A stretch of 64,000 nt of DNA from Sphingobacterium sp. UBA7855 (GTDB lineage Bacteria; Bacteroidota; Bacteroidia; Sphingobacteriales; Sphingobacteriaceae). The notes under the pieces were generated by a model. The model was not told the DNA's origin. It worked only from the letters and a program-made list of their open reading frames with translations, and did no database searches. Location: the NCBI GenBank assembly GCA_002500745.1, contig DLST01000007.1, forward strand, positions 63,754 to 127,753, in the 5' to 3' direction. The number at the start of each line of letters is the position of its first letter. Positions within the stretch are counted from its first letter, which is position 1. Position numbers and translations under genes: made by a program. Of this stretch, positions 1-9,703 are shown piece after piece.

Positions 1-2
1 TA

Positions 3-530
3 TACACATCTATCGGTTTTCATTTGAAGGCTCAAACACAAAAAGATGATGATTTTGAGTTCTTTGATACTGTCGTCAATAACCACAATCAACTCTTTCA
101 AATGTCTTGCATCCCATCTGCTGTCGAGATGATACTAAAGTATTATAAAGTGGTTGATTTTGATTTTTACGGTTTACAAAATGAATGGCAGAATAAGACT
201 GATGGTTCTTTTCCTGATTTTGACAATAGAGAATTATACGGTATTACCTTTTCTCAAAAATTTGTTTTGCCCCGGGATGCAACCTTTCCGATCGACAGTC
301 TTTTTCAAACGATAGATAATGAGTTGAAGTCCGAAAAAAAAGTAATTATCTCACTTCCGGCAGACGGTGGCTGGCATATGTTTGTTATATGCAAACAAAC
401 TCCGGATGGAGACTTTGTATCCTATAGCAAACTTGGAAGTCATACGCTAATCTTTAGAAATACAAAGGAGATTGTGAAAAAGTCTAATGGAACAGAAATC
501 TTAACTTATCGCACTCCTCCGGGAATGTAG
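3..530 (+). CDS. C39-like cysteine peptidase domain protein, 5'-partial
   Basis: The reading frame is open from the left edge, so the N-terminus is probably outside the window; the first possible internal start is a TTG at 24. The visible part is about 170 residues. The segment QMSCIPSAVEMILKYY resembles the catalytic-cysteine helix of C39-like or papain-fold peptidases, and GGWHMFVICK about 85 residues later supplies the expected histidine strand. Such domains process double-glycine leader peptides or occur at the ends of secreted effector proteins. There is no transporter domain in the visible part. A double-glycine-leader-like peptide lies far away at 49.7 kb, and no link can be shown. The fold assignment is inferred from motif spacing only. 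Confidence 0.5.
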   Translation, partial: YTSIGFHLKAQTQKDDDFEFFDTVVNNHNQLFQMSCIPSAVEMILKYYKVVDFDFYGLQNEWQNKTDGSFPDFDNRELYGITFSQKFVLPRDATFPIDSLFQTIDNELKSEKKVIISLPADGGWHMFVICKQTPDGDFVSYSKLGSHTLIFRNTKEIVKKSNGTEILTYRTPPGM

Positions 531-565
531 CCTTTTAGAATTCTAGAAGAAATATTTGCGTGTTT

Positions 566-663
566 TTCATGATTTCAAAGTGGTTTTTCCTCGTGGATAT
601 ATATCCGATATGGAAATTAATTTATTGTTCGTGCCAAAGTACCGCGATTTGTTCCATTTTCAT
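566..663 (-). pseudogene. remnant of the 141-residue hypothetical gene at 36.6-37.0 kb
   Basis: Read on the minus strand, this stretch matches the start of the gene at 36613-37038: the ATG-rich start, the shared bases around the ATATATCCGATATGG core, and the following codons up to about residue 30. Here the frame hits a stop after about 13 codons (M-K-M-E-Q-I...), and nothing beyond position 566 is recognisable. It is a decayed 5' fragment. The plus-strand open frame over the same bases has no other support. Confidence 0.6.
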
Positions 664-847
664 TGTAGTTTTTTATGATTTAAACGTACTATTTAATTTT
701 ATAGGAGATTATACTTTAAGGAAGGGAAATTTTAGCTATCCATTTAGTAATCCGATTGTTCAAAATCCAATACGATCTTTCTTATGATAGGTTGCAAGAA
801 TTCGACCCAATTGCGGATATCTCACTAATAATAGATGTGAGTTCTTC

Positions 848-1215
848 TTAAGAAAAATTTTCTATAACACCCTGTTTGGTTTAAAACAATCAAAGATGGT
901 AAGATTGTCCAGCCAATGTGATTCCCAAAATCCCTCAATGATTGTTTTTAAATAGGTAATACTAGGTTTAGTGGAGGATTGTGCATCTTGTTCATTTGTT
1001 ATGGCAAAAATAGGGAATCCGTTTTGTTCTCCTGGGTACAATAGGTCCCTGTAACAGGATGGCTGTGTAAAGATATCAGGGTCATTTTTAATTGCCTTTT
1101 CAAAGTCAATTTCTAAAGTGATACTTTTATTCGTCTTCTGTCTGGTCATATCTATCAGTCGGCCTTTTGTTACTAAATAAATTTTCCCCTAACAAGACGC
1201 AGTAGGAGCGAATGA
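848..1215 (-). pseudogene. remnant of a gamma-glutamylcyclotransferase-like gene
   Basis: The C-terminal half of the protein encoded at 34030-34662 is recognisable here: both contain the segments LEIDF-KAI, ITNEQD-QSSTKPSI and YLKTII. The similarity continues upstream to about 1215 at nucleotide level (reading ...YLITKSQLIDI in the intact copy) but the frame is broken around 1150-1200, and the last 25 codons are frameshifted near 870. The N-terminal substrate-binding part is missing. It is a dead copy of the family also seen, differently truncated, at 20.6-20.9 kb. Confidence 0.75.
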
Positions 1216-1451
1216 TGTTCACTTTTTGAAAGTGCTCTTTTTTCAATTGAAATACCTGGCAAACCTTTCAGACGCTGAGCTTGTTCATTTGTTGGAAGAA
1301 TCGGTAAAAACTCTTTAGCAAAATGCCGATTATCTTTAATTTATCAATAAAGGTTATATAAGGTTACCAACACTATAAAGAATTCATATTTGCACTAACC
1401 TTTACAAATTTTCGAAATCAGATATTGTCTGGAATTATTTAAAAAAATGGT

Positions 1452-2315
1452 ATGAAAAAAGCAGCAAGTAAAAAGATTAGACCGTTGCAAAAGCAGAAGC
1501 GACCCGGATTGGAAATAAATATGGCTCCAGTTCCTGACACTTCTCCGTTAACGTATCCTGCTGAAGGAAAGTTGAAAAACAAGGTCGCGTTAATTACGGG
1601 GGGAGATAGCGGCATAGGCAAAGCTGTAGCTTTGTTATTTGCAAAGGAGGGAGCAGATATTGTTATTGCCTATCTTAATGAAACAAAAGATGCAAAACAA
1701 ACCAAGAAAGAGGTTGAATCCTTCTCTAGAAAATGTACGCTGATTAAAGGTGATTTGGGAAAAGAAAATCACTGTAAAAAAGTAATTGAGTCTACGATAA
1801 GAATGCACAAAAAAGTTGATATTATTGTTAATAATGCTGGGCTTCATTGGGAAACAGAATCCATTGAAAAAATTACTACTGAACAGTTACAAAAAACTTT
1901 TCAGAATAATTTCTTTTCCTATTTCTGGATTACAAAGTATGCCATTCCTTATCTTAAAAAGGGGGCAAGCATAATTAATACATCCTCTGTGACTGCGTAT
2001 AGAGGCAGTCCAAAGTTGATCGATTACTCTGCAACAAAAGGTGCAATAATTTCTTTTACACGAAGCTTGTCTGCAAATCTTATTGCTAAAGGAATAAGGG
2101 TCAATGCTGTTGCGCCAGGCCCGGTATGGACTCCATTGATAGCATCCTCATTTGACGCTAAAAAAAACTCAGAATTTGGAAGCGACTCGCCAATGAGAAG
2201 GGCAGCGATGCCAAATGAAATTGCACCAAGCTTTCTATTTCTAGCGAGCGAAGATTCAAATTTTATGAGCGGTCAAGTTTTACACCCAAATGGAGGTGAA
2301 GTGGTCAATGGTTAG
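1452..2315 (+). CDS. SDR-family NAD(P)-dependent oxidoreductase
   Basis: This is a classical short-chain dehydrogenase of 287 residues with an N-terminal extension of about 40 residues. The cofactor-binding TGGDSGIG lies at residues 49-56, NNAG near 128, and the catalytic Tyr-x3-Lys (YSATK) at 192-196, with a catalytic Ser about 13 residues earlier in TSSVTAY. The extension with PAEGKLKNKVALITGG is typical of the glucose-1-dehydrogenase/general-stress-protein-39 group (YdaD/YhxC/YghA-like), cytoplasmic and often stress-linked. The ATG follows an A-rich leader. It stands alone, with no operon partner. The substrate cannot be read from the sequence. Confidence 0.9.
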   Translation: MKKAASKKIRPLQKQKRPGLEINMAPVPDTSPLTYPAEGKLKNKVALITGGDSGIGKAVALLFAKEGADIVIAYLNETKDAKQTKKEVESFSRKCTLIKGDLGKENHCKKVIESTIRMHKKVDIIVNNAGLHWETESIEKITTEQLQKTFQNNFFSYFWITKYAIPYLKKGASIINTSSVTAYRGSPKLIDYSATKGAIISFTRSLSANLIAKGIRVNAVAPGPVWTPLIASSFDAKKNSEFGSDSPMRRAAMPNEIAPSFLFLASEDSNFMSGQVLHPNGGEVVNG

Positions 2316-2440
2316 CAATTGCGCTCATATTTAAGATCCTTATTTATGTTGTTTTTTGCGAGCAATGAACTATTGCAGTCCGAGGAATGTTTACGGAATA
2401 AATGTGACAATCTTGTTTAGATTTAGTTATTTGGGAGGTT

Positions 2441-3121
2441 ATGATTGATATAAGCAAAATATTCTCGGACGGAGTTGAAAGCTCGTTTCTTGTGGAAATT
2501 GCAGCGAGAACGATAATAATGTTTCTTCTGATTTTGATCATACTCAGACTTTCAGGTAGGAGAGGTGTTCGACAGTTGACTGTTTTTGAAGTGGCGATTA
2601 TTCTCAGTCTTGGATCGGCCGCAGGAGATCCGATGTTTCAGGAAGATTTGCCAATTTCCTATTCGGTTGTTGTTTTTATTTGTGTTATTGTACTTTACAA
2701 GTTCATAACCTGGCTTACCTACAAGTCTGAGGTGATCACTCATTTATTAGAGGGTAAAGTTCTACCAATAGTGAAGGACGGAGTATTTCACATCAAGCAT
2801 GAAGATGATGATAATTTTTCGAGAACGGAGTTTTTTTCAGAATTCAGAAATTTAAACGTAGAACATTTAGGGCAGGTTAAAGAGGGTGTTTTAGAGATTG
2901 ATGGCACATTAAGCGTTTTATTCTATGCTGATGATGACGTCAAATATGGGCTACCACTGTTCCCTTCTTCCTATAAGATGGTTGATGTATCCAACTCTGA
3001 AGGGCCGTTTGCATGTATGTATTGTGGCCATGTTGTGTTTAATTTTGATAGCGATTCTCAATCCTGTACTCGGTGTCATCGAAAGGAATGGACTAAAGCT
3101 ATAAATTCAAGAAGAGTTTAG
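2441..3121 (+). CDS. DUF421 (YetF-like) membrane protein with C-terminal zinc ribbon
   Basis: This 226-residue protein has two or three N-terminal membrane segments (IIMFLLILIILRLSG and VVVFICVIVLYKFITW) and the signature RLSGRRGVRQLTVFEVAIIL of the DUF421/YetF family, followed by a cytosolic alpha/beta domain with the FSEFRN-L-V...G motif. The last 30 residues hold two CxxC pairs (CMYCGH and CTRCHRKEW), a likely zinc ribbon that the shorter bacterial YetF proteins usually lack. YetF relatives are linked to envelope and spore-coat stress, but the biochemical role is unknown. The start is taken at the ATG before IDISKIF, after a purine-rich GGGAGG that could serve as a ribosome-binding site. 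Confidence 0.85.
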   Translation: MIDISKIFSDGVESSFLVEIAARTIIMFLLILIILRLSGRRGVRQLTVFEVAIILSLGSAAGDPMFQEDLPISYSVVVFICVIVLYKFITWLTYKSEVITHLLEGKVLPIVKDGVFHIKHEDDDNFSRTEFFSEFRNLNVEHLGQVKEGVLEIDGTLSVLFYADDDVKYGLPLFPSSYKMVDVSNSEGPFACMYCGHVVFNFDSDSQSCTRCHRKEWTKAINSRRV

Positions 3122-3859
3122 CGTTGCCAGTTTCTGTAAAAATATTCATTCTCCGCGCAGACACCTCTATCTAAAGGACATGAACACAATTCTTTTAAAA
3201 GTCTATAAAAACTAAACAGTCGCAGTTTTCCCGTGCACCCCATTCTTCCAGAACAATCGCACGGTACAGCGACAAGGAACTTCTCTTATTATATACCGGA
3301 GACGCATTTACCGACCGCTATCAAAAGCGCGACAAAATCGCGTAGGCGCGGATTGATAACCAACGATATCCGCCGCTATGCAAAAGGCCGCAATTTCCTT
3401 GACATAGCCGAATTGGGAAGCAGCTGAATTTATAGCTACATCGAAGATCGACTGCACTTACTTTGTATAGCTACTTTTAGCCAACTAAAAAACGACAGCC
3501 AATTGCGCCTGTCTTTAAAGATATTGATACATTTAAACAATTCATTAAGAAGCTGTTCTTTACTAGGCTTTACAAGGTTTCCCTAGCTGTCTTTCCCTCA
3601 GTAGGTAGGAACTTGTAGCACATGATCTAAAAATAGCATTTGTAATTATTTAGTGATAAGTTTTGATAAGTTACCATATAATACGGATAAAAGTGTTGAT
3701 ATTCAAAGTTTAACATATCATTAATTATTCTTTAGATAAAACATTCCAGCTAGCGTTTCTTTCATTTTATTTTCGTACATTTAAAAACCTCCCTACGTGT
3801 AGCACCTTGTAAAAGATACAAGAAGATCGTATGCAAGGACTTCACTTAAAAAATCCAAC
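3122..3859. other. intergenic stretch without a supported gene
   Basis: About 740 bases separate the DUF421 gene from the glycosyltransferase. A GTG-initiated 64-codon frame at 3233-3427 has basic, low-complexity composition and no recognisable motif. The nearby bases are locally GC-richer than the surroundings (around 3310-3420), which may mark an old insertion. No terminator, RNA or repeat was recognised with confidence. Confidence 0.4.
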
Positions 3860-6082
3860 ATGATTTCACCGACAAAAAAAGGAGTTGCGTTCCTTTCCAC
3901 TTTTCCTCCGCGCGCCTGCGGTATTGCAACCTATACAACAGATCTTATAAATGCTATCGCGAGTAAATTTGAAGAGTCGTACCGGCTAATTCCCATACCA
4001 ATTGTAGATAATAATACATCTGAAGATGATAGCCCATTGGGGAATTTCGATATTTCAAATCCTCTTTCATTCGATAATGTCCTTAAAAATATCCTGTGTG
4101 ATCTGGATATTAAATTGATTTGTGTCGAACATGAGTTTGGTCTCTTCATAGGTCAGGAAGCTAAATTCATATCTTTTCTTTCGGATCTTAATGCAGCACG
4201 ACTTGCCACTGTTGTGACTTTCCATACAGTGTTGCCTGCACCAGATCCCAAGATGCTAGAAAACGTATCTACTATCGCTTTTCATTGCTCGCAAATCATC
4301 GTGATGACCCAGGGATCTGCCGATATCCTTATTCATACTTATAAAATTCCTGCCAGTAAAATAACTGTAATTGCGCATGGCACCCATTTAGCCCCAGCTA
4401 AGGATAAACATGCAATTCTTGAGCATTTTAGCCTCTTGGGCAAGAAGGTCCTTAGTACATTTGGTTTGCTGGGGCCCAGCAAGAGTATAGAAACCACCCT
4501 TTATGCACTTCCATCTATTATCGAACAAAACCCAAATGTAATATTCCTTATTTTAGGAATGACACACCCCAACCTGCTGCGAATTGAAGGAGAGACGTAT
4601 CGAAACGAGCTGGAGGCAATAGTTGATAAATTCGGTATTTCAGCTCATGTGCGTTTTATTAACGAATTTCTTTCAACGGAAGATTTATTAGCCTATTTAT
4701 CTATAACCGACGTGTATCTTTTTACTTCAAAAGATCCGCTACAGGCCGTTAGTGGTACATTTTCTTATGCGCTGAGCTCCGGATGTCCCATTGTTTCGAC
4801 ACCAATCCCCCACGTCAAGGAGGTCTTAAAGGAAGATATGGGTACTATAATTGATTTTGAAGCTTCTGATCAGCTCGCAGCTGCGGTAAACCAAATATTG
4901 AATGATGAACTTAAATTAAGTAAGATCCATCATGTTAATCTTCAAAAAATGGTTCAGACTTCCTGGCAAAATGTTGCTATCGCTCATGTATATCTTTTTG
5001 AGCTTCTGATAGATAAAAAAGGAAAAATGATTTACTCCATTCCACCGCTAAATTTGGACCATATTTTTCGGATGTCCGAGGAGCGCGGTTTTGTTCAATT
5101 TGCAGATATTTCCGCTCCGGATCTGTCAAGTGGTTATGCTTTGGATGACAATGCAAGAGCGCTTATAGCCATGTTACATCACTATAGATTGCACGAATCC
5201 TACGAAGACCTCGGTCTGATACAGAAATATCTGGATTTTATAGGCCATTGTATGCAAGAGGACGGCACCTTTCTGAATTATATAGATAACTACGGTAATT
5301 TCACGATACAAAACCAACAGGAGAATCTTGAAGATGCCAACGGTCGGGCAGTTTGGGCCCTGGGCGAAGTGGTAGGGATGGCCCATCTTTTGCCGGAAAA
5401 AATATTAAAACTTGCAATAGAACTGTTGGAGCGAGCCTCCAAACATGCTTTAGTGTATTTTTCGACAAGATCGATGGCCTTCACGATTAAGGGACTGAGT
5501 TTTATGAAGGGCAAAAATTATAAGGCTATCATCGAAGTACTTGCGGATCGATTGGCAGCCATGTTTAAACATGAGAGCGCTACAGATTGGCAATGGTATG
5601 AATCTTATATGACCTATGGCAATAGTGTTATTCCCGAAGCCATGTTAATCGCCTATGAGACAACTGGGGATTGCCGCTACAGAGATATCGCCTGTAAATC
5701 TTTTGATTTCTTGTTGAGCAAGATTATTGTTGACAATGAGGTTCACGTTATTTCCAACAAAGGATGGTTACAACGGGGCCAGCCGGCAATCACAACTAGG
5801 GGCGGGGAGCAGCCAATTGACGTTGCCTATACCATTATTGCGCTAGATAGGTTTTATAAGTTCACAGGAGATGAACAATATAAGAAGAATATACGAATCG
5901 TATTTGAATGGTTTCTGGGAAGGAATCATATTCGACAGATTGTTTATAATCCTGTTACCGGTGGATGTTTTGATGGTTTGGAAGAGCACACAATCAACAT
6001 CAATCAAGGCGCAGAATCCACCATAAGCTATTTAATGGCCCGGCTCAAGATGGATGATTACATAAACGAAGCTGTGAGTTAG
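3860..6082 (+). CDS. GT4-family glycosyltransferase fused to an alpha-helical C-terminal domain
   Basis: This 740-residue cytoplasmic enzyme has two parts. Residues about 1-400 form a GT-B glycosyltransferase: the glycine-rich N-terminal turn PPRACGIATYT, a HE-F-L acceptor region, the nucleotide-binding domain start KKVLSTFGLLGPSKSIET, and the donor-binding loop SGTFSYALSSGCPIVSTP in place of the usual E-x7-E. Residues about 405-740 are a helical domain with repeated A-LI hairpins and motifs such as GYALDDNARALIA, DANGRAVWALGE and NQGAEST, resembling (alpha/alpha)6-barrel sugar-acting proteins. Such fusions occur in Bacteroidota and are thought to build or remodel mannose-containing glycans; that role is inferred. 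It is transcribed alone. Confidence 0.8.
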   Translation: MISPTKKGVAFLSTFPPRACGIATYTTDLINAIASKFEESYRLIPIPIVDNNTSEDDSPLGNFDISNPLSFDNVLKNILCDLDIKLICVEHEFGLFIGQEAKFISFLSDLNAARLATVVTFHTVLPAPDPKMLENVSTIAFHCSQIIVMTQGSADILIHTYKIPASKITVIAHGTHLAPAKDKHAILEHFSLLGKKVLSTFGLLGPSKSIETTLYALPSIIEQNPNVIFLILGMTHPNLLRIEGETYRNELEAIVDKFGISAHVRFINEFLSTEDLLAYLSITDVYLFTSKDPLQAVSGTFSYALSSGCPIVSTPIPHVKEVLKEDMGTIIDFEASDQLAAAVNQILNDELKLSKIHHVNLQKMVQTSWQNVAIAHVYLFELLIDKKGKMIYSIPPLNLDHIFRMSEERGFVQFADISAPDLSSGYALDDNARALIAMLHHYRLHESYEDLGLIQKYLDFIGHCMQEDGTFLNYIDNYGNFTIQNQQENLEDANGRAVWALGEVVGMAHLLPEKILKLAIELLERASKHALVYFSTRSMAFTIKGLSFMKGKNYKAIIEVLADRLAAMFKHESATDWQWYESYMTYGNSVIPEAMLIAYETTGDCRYRDIACKSFDFLLSKIIVDNEVHVISNKGWLQRGQPAITTRGGEQPIDVAYTIIALDRFYKFTGDEQYKKNIRIVFEWFLGRNHIRQIVYNPVTGGCFDGLEEHTININQGAESTISYLMARLKMDDYINEAVS

Positions 6083-6345
6083 TTTATTTTAAAATATTGA
6101 TGCCTGATTGGCAATTATTATGCGTATATTTATTATTGCGATCTACTATTCATCTTAACCCATTCAGTAGATCCAATATTTATCTTTAAATTCTCCACGC
6201 GATATACCTTTCGGAAATTTTCAGTTCAACAACTAGCAGTTTGCGTACTTCAAAGAGTAAATACGATTCAGCTTAATATTATTCCTTCCGATCAATCATA
6301 GCTATTGAAAGTAAAAGGACCATCACTTTATAAAATCCATATATC

Positions 6346-6468
6346 ATGAGTAAAGACATTAAAAAGGAAAAAAGCACCAAAGAGAAAGTGCAATCTTCTT
6401 ATCAAAAGGAAAAAGATACTGTTTCTAAAGACGTAACGGATAATGTTTTCCGTAAAAAAAAGAAATAG
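6346..6468 (+). CDS. small highly charged protein, 40 residues
   Basis: A short open frame starts MSKDIKKEKSTKEK and ends VFRKKKK, rich in Lys, Glu and Ser with no hydrophobic core. It lies in a 600-base gap between two real genes and has an AT-rich upstream region. The composition resembles the small lysine-rich stress proteins often annotated as hypothetical in Sphingobacteriaceae, and its neighbour is a YciF-like protein. No family can be named. Coding status rests on codon pattern and composition only. Confidence 0.4.
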   Translation: MSKDIKKEKSTKEKVQSSYQKEKDTVSKDVTDNVFRKKKK

Positions 6469-6740
6469 GCAATCGGAAAGGTAGCTTATTTTTTGCACTT
6501 GCACAAGGCAGATTATTTTGAAGCGGGTATACAGTCTGGATCATTAAACCAGGCTTTGCTCGCTTTTTTGCGTCTAACCTTTGTTTTGAAAGCAATAAGA
6601 GTTTAGCCACAAAGCGATGTTTTTATACGTCTTCGTCTGAATATACACGTGAAGTATAGGTAATCACTTTTGAAGTAGAACCAAGTATGTTCGATGGACG
6701 TTCAATTCTAAAAAGCTTTAGGGCTATAAACTTTCTGAAC

Positions 6741-7325
6741 ATGGCAACAACAACTAAAAGTACCACAAGTGACAAGTCTGAAAATGGCTCCAGGAAAAAG
6801 CAATCTACAGACAGTTCAAAACAAAAAGCAACAGCTAATGCCGCAAAAGATTTAGCAGAGGTTTTTGAACACGGTCTCAAAGACATCTATTGGGCGGAGA
6901 AGGCTTTATTAAAAGCATTGCCAAAGATGGAAAAGAATGCTACTGCCGAAAAATTAAAAAAAGCGATTTCTAAACATCTTTTAGAGACTGAAAATCATGT
7001 GAAGCGCTTGGAGCAGTGTTTTGAAAGTTTGGAGTTAAAGCCTAAAGCAGAGCGATGCGCAGCGATGGCCGGACTGATCGAAGAAGGTGAACAAATTATT
7101 GAGGATACGGAGGAGGGAACCGTTAGAGATGCTGGAATTATCGCTGCTGCTCAAAAAATCGAGCATTACGAAATTGCCACCTATGGCACGCTTGCTGCGT
7201 TTGCCAAGGTTTTGAAGTATAATGCAGTCATCCAGCTTTTGCGTGAAACCCTTGAAGAAGAAAAAAAATGTGATTCTGATCTAACTTCCCTAGCAGACAC
7301 CAATCTCAATGCAAAAGCTAGATAA
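6741..7325 (+). CDS. YciF-like ferritin-fold protein (DUF892)
   Basis: The C-terminal 150 residues match the DUF892/YciF family: LAEVFEHGLKDIYWAEKALL, HLLETENHVKRLEQ, AAQKIEHYEIATYGTL and LRETLEEEKKCD supply the four helices with conserved Glu and His residues that could bind a di-metal centre. The first 40 residues are a Lys/Ser/Thr-rich tail (MATTTKSTTSDKSE...) as is usual in Bacteroidota members. I chose the ATG at 6741; the upstream in-frame ATG at 6687 adds an unconvincing segment. YciF proteins are induced by osmotic or envelope stress in other bacteria. A clear terminator follows. Confidence 0.88.
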   Translation: MATTTKSTTSDKSENGSRKKQSTDSSKQKATANAAKDLAEVFEHGLKDIYWAEKALLKALPKMEKNATAEKLKKAISKHLLETENHVKRLEQCFESLELKPKAERCAAMAGLIEEGEQIIEDTEEGTVRDAGIIAAAQKIEHYEIATYGTLAAFAKVLKYNAVIQLLRETLEEEKKCDSDLTSLADTNLNAKAR

Positions 7326-7347
7326 TAGCCACCAAACAATGAAGGAG

Positions 7348-7380
7348 ATGGATCTTGCGTCTGTAAGATCCATTTTTTTT
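7348..7380 (+). terminator. intrinsic terminator after the DUF892 gene
   Basis: ATGGATCTT and AAGATCCAT form a perfect 9-bp stem around an 8-base loop, followed at once by a run of T. It lies 22 bases after the DUF892 stop codon. Confidence 0.85.
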
Positions 7381-7421
7381 ACAAATGATACTTGCTGAAC
7401 GAATATTTCAAAAAAGAAAAC

Positions 7422-7793
7422 ATGAAAAAGACAATTGTAGTGTGTGATGATGATAAAGAAATACTAAATGTATTTTCCCTTGTGTTAGAAAATCAGGATA
7501 CGATTGTTATAACCGTTGTAAATAGTTTAGTTTTGATGGAAGTGTTAGATAGTATAGACGCTGATATACTCTTTTTGGATATACATATGGGGGCACGGAA
7601 TGGAGACCTAATACTACGTGATCTCAAGTGTTCAACTAAATATGATAAGCTGCCCGTAATCATGATGTCAGGTCATATCGACGGAAGAACAATTGCTATC
7701 GAATGTGGGGCCGAAGGATTTTTACCAAAGCCTTTTGAACTGACAGATCTGGAAAACTACATACGAAGATTCGTTTATGGAAGCGAATTTTAA
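7422..7793 (+). CDS. single-domain response regulator receiver
   Basis: This is a stand-alone CheY-like receiver of about 123 residues. It shows the acidic pocket (VVCDDDKEI), the phospho-acceptor Asp in LFLDIHM, the conserved Ser/Thr strand (VIMMSGH) and the Lys in FLPKPFEL. There is no output domain, so it probably acts by protein contact in a phosphorelay. No histidine kinase is adjacent. The start at MKKTIVV is preferred to an ATA/ATG-poor extension ten codons upstream because it begins directly at the first beta strand. Confidence 0.88.
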   Translation: MKKTIVVCDDDKEILNVFSLVLENQDTIVITVVNSLVLMEVLDSIDADILFLDIHMGARNGDLILRDLKCSTKYDKLPVIMMSGHIDGRTIAIECGAEGFLPKPFELTDLENYIRRFVYGSEF

Positions 7794-7948
7794 TGTCATG
7801 AATGGTTCTAAACTATATCCTCAACTGTCCTGAAGGTACAAGCACTGCCATTGGGGGGCATCTATTTGTTCTCCTGATTAAAAGTATTATTACACGCTTA
7901 CAAATTACTTCTTCAGATTTAGCTACAAAATTACCTACGTCAGGCAGG

Positions 7949-9007
7949 CTACTTAAGTTTTGGAATTTTAACTTTTCTATTGTAAATAATATTAACTACA
8001 TTCTCAATAAAATCTTCCTTTTTTATCCGTTCACCGTTGGTATTATAAGCAATTGAAATATCCGCTTCCTTGTTGTATATTAAAACGGCATGGGATCCTA
8101 GCGTATCCCCACCGTGTCCATAAAATATGGTCCCTTCAAAATTCCATACTGCGATTCCTCTTCCCCATTCTTCTTTTCCTACTAGAGGTTGTATTAACTC
8201 CAGCGTTTCCTCTTTAATAATATTGTAGTGGAACAAATTATTTACAAAAATATTTAAATCATATGAAGTTGCAGCAATGTCGCCCACCCCTATAACATTA
8301 AGAAAGTCAATTTCTTTATCTAATAGATGCCAAGAGTTATCACTGAAGCGATAAGGTAGATAAACGTTTTTTTGATTGGGCCGGAAAGAAACTAGATTTT
8401 TTAATCTGAGCGGTCTTATAATTTCACTGTTTACAATTTTTTGATAGGACTTTTGGTATTTTTCTTCCAGGATTTTTGCGAGTAGATAATAAGCGGAATT
8501 CGAATAAAAGACCTTTTCATCCGCTTCAAAAATTTTCCCCTGTTGTATGATCAGGTCTATGATTTGTTTATCAGTTGCTTTCTCAGTTACCCATACTTCG
8601 CCATCTTTAACAACATAACTTCCTAGTCCGCTGGTATGGCCAAGAAGATTTTTTATGGTTATTTTATCCGAATTCGGAATTTGAGGGTAGAACTTAGCAA
8701 GTCTATCTGTCAAACGTAATCTGTTATCCTCGATTAATTTAAAAATTAGAACCGCTGTAATCATTTTGGTAACAGAGCCAACCCGATACTTTGTATTCTT
8801 ATTGTAAACCAATCCAGGTATATTTTTTTGACCAAAATGTCTGCTGTATACCTCTTTCCCATTTTTAAATATCGATAGACTGCCAATCCCTAAATTTTTA
8901 TTTTCTATTGAATTAAAATAAGTATCAAGTTTTTCGGAATTAATATTTTGCGCAAATAGAAAGGTTGGAAGGATAGCAAATACAAGTAAAGCTAATTTAT
9001 TTTTCAT
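7949..9007 (-). CDS. serine hydrolase, class C beta-lactamase-like, secreted
   Basis: This 352-residue protein starts with a signal peptide (MKNKLALLVFAILPTFLFAQ). The catalytic Ser-x-x-Lys is SVTK at residues 78-81, the Tyr-x-Asn is YSN at 168-170, and the third motif is GHGG near residue 297. Together these define the beta-lactamase/transpeptidase-like fold of DD-peptidases and esterases. In Bacteroidota most such proteins are periplasmic peptidases or esterases, not resistance enzymes, and there is no regulator next to it. It is convergent with the response regulator and monocistronic. Confidence 0.85.
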   Translation of the reverse strand: MKNKLALLVFAILPTFLFAQNINSEKLDTYFNSIENKNLGIGSLSIFKNGKEVYSRHFGQKNIPGLVYNKNTKYRVGSVTKMITAVLIFKLIEDNRLRLTDRLAKFYPQIPNSDKITIKNLLGHTSGLGSYVVKDGEVWVTEKATDKQIIDLIIQQGKIFEADEKVFYSNSAYYLLAKILEEKYQKSYQKIVNSEIIRPLRLKNLVSFRPNQKNVYLPYRFSDNSWHLLDKEIDFLNVIGVGDIAATSYDLNIFVNNLFHYNIIKEETLELIQPLVGKEEWGRGIAVWNFEGTIFYGHGGDTLGSHAVLIYNKEADISIAYNTNGERIKKEDFIENVVNIIYNRKVKIPKLK

Positions 9008-9284
9008 TATAAATCTGTTTTTCTTAAATATTCTAATGAATATCAGCTATTGGCACATATTTCAATATCATGTATCTACTTTAGGTATGATAAGTTTCCG
9101 CAAATTTCTTATTGATTTCGAAAAATGCTTTGCCATAAAATGTTATTCACCTTAAAAGTAAGGAATATATTTCATTGAAATAGACCTATCTATTATTGTT
9201 GATCAATTTGTGGTGTCTGAGTTGGATCGCTCTATCTATTTTTGGCCACCGTAATAGAACTTATTTCTTCCCTCAGGTCTTGTG

Positions 9285-9601
9285 ATAATCTAAGGGCAGT
9301 AAAAGTAAATCAGGTAGGCAATTCAAGCCTGCTGGTTTAAATAAATTTTATAGTAATTGGATGTATAACGGGCACGATGACGTGTTTACTATAATTTTAA
9401 TAAAAGACGAATATTACAACACATTAATGGTGATAAATCAGATTTCGCAGATGGTTACCATTCCTATAAAAAAAATGGTGTTTTGATCGATGGTTATGAT
9501 GTTGATGGTAAGACTATAACTACCGGATCTTTTGATAAAAAAATTAATAATGAAAATGTATTATCTTTTCTATTTAGAGAAACTAAAAATCGTGTTAAAT
9601 A
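9285..9601 (+). pseudogene. decayed copy of the lipoprotein gene at 48.0-48.5 kb
   Basis: The bases closely follow codons about 20-125 of the gene at 47974-48504: the segments reading PAGLNKFY, GYHSYKK-G, LIDGYDV and ENVLSF are all present, but several small indels shift the frame, and the match ends in a stop at 9599. The N-terminal signal sequence and the last 50 codons are gone. A third, shorter piece of the same gene lies at 39.77-39.82 kb. Confidence 0.8.
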
Positions 9602-9703
9602 GTTTTATAGAACATTATGGAGTCGTTTGGTGGGGTTGTTGATTAATAAACTACTCGGAATAAAACACCTGCAAATGAACCCTTCGTTGAGGTATTATCA
9701 ATT

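Noticed and set aside
560..787. 75-codon plus-strand frame
   Set aside because: The bases are better explained as a minus-strand remnant of the 36.6-kb gene; the plus-strand protein is low in charge and has no family.
3233..3427. 64-codon frame with GTG start
   Set aside because: No motif, no ribosome-binding site and composition unlike neighbours; could be a relic but nothing supports it.
7802..8056. 84-codon plus-strand frame after the response regulator
   Set aside because: Overlaps the end of the serine hydrolase gene on the other strand and reads as noise.
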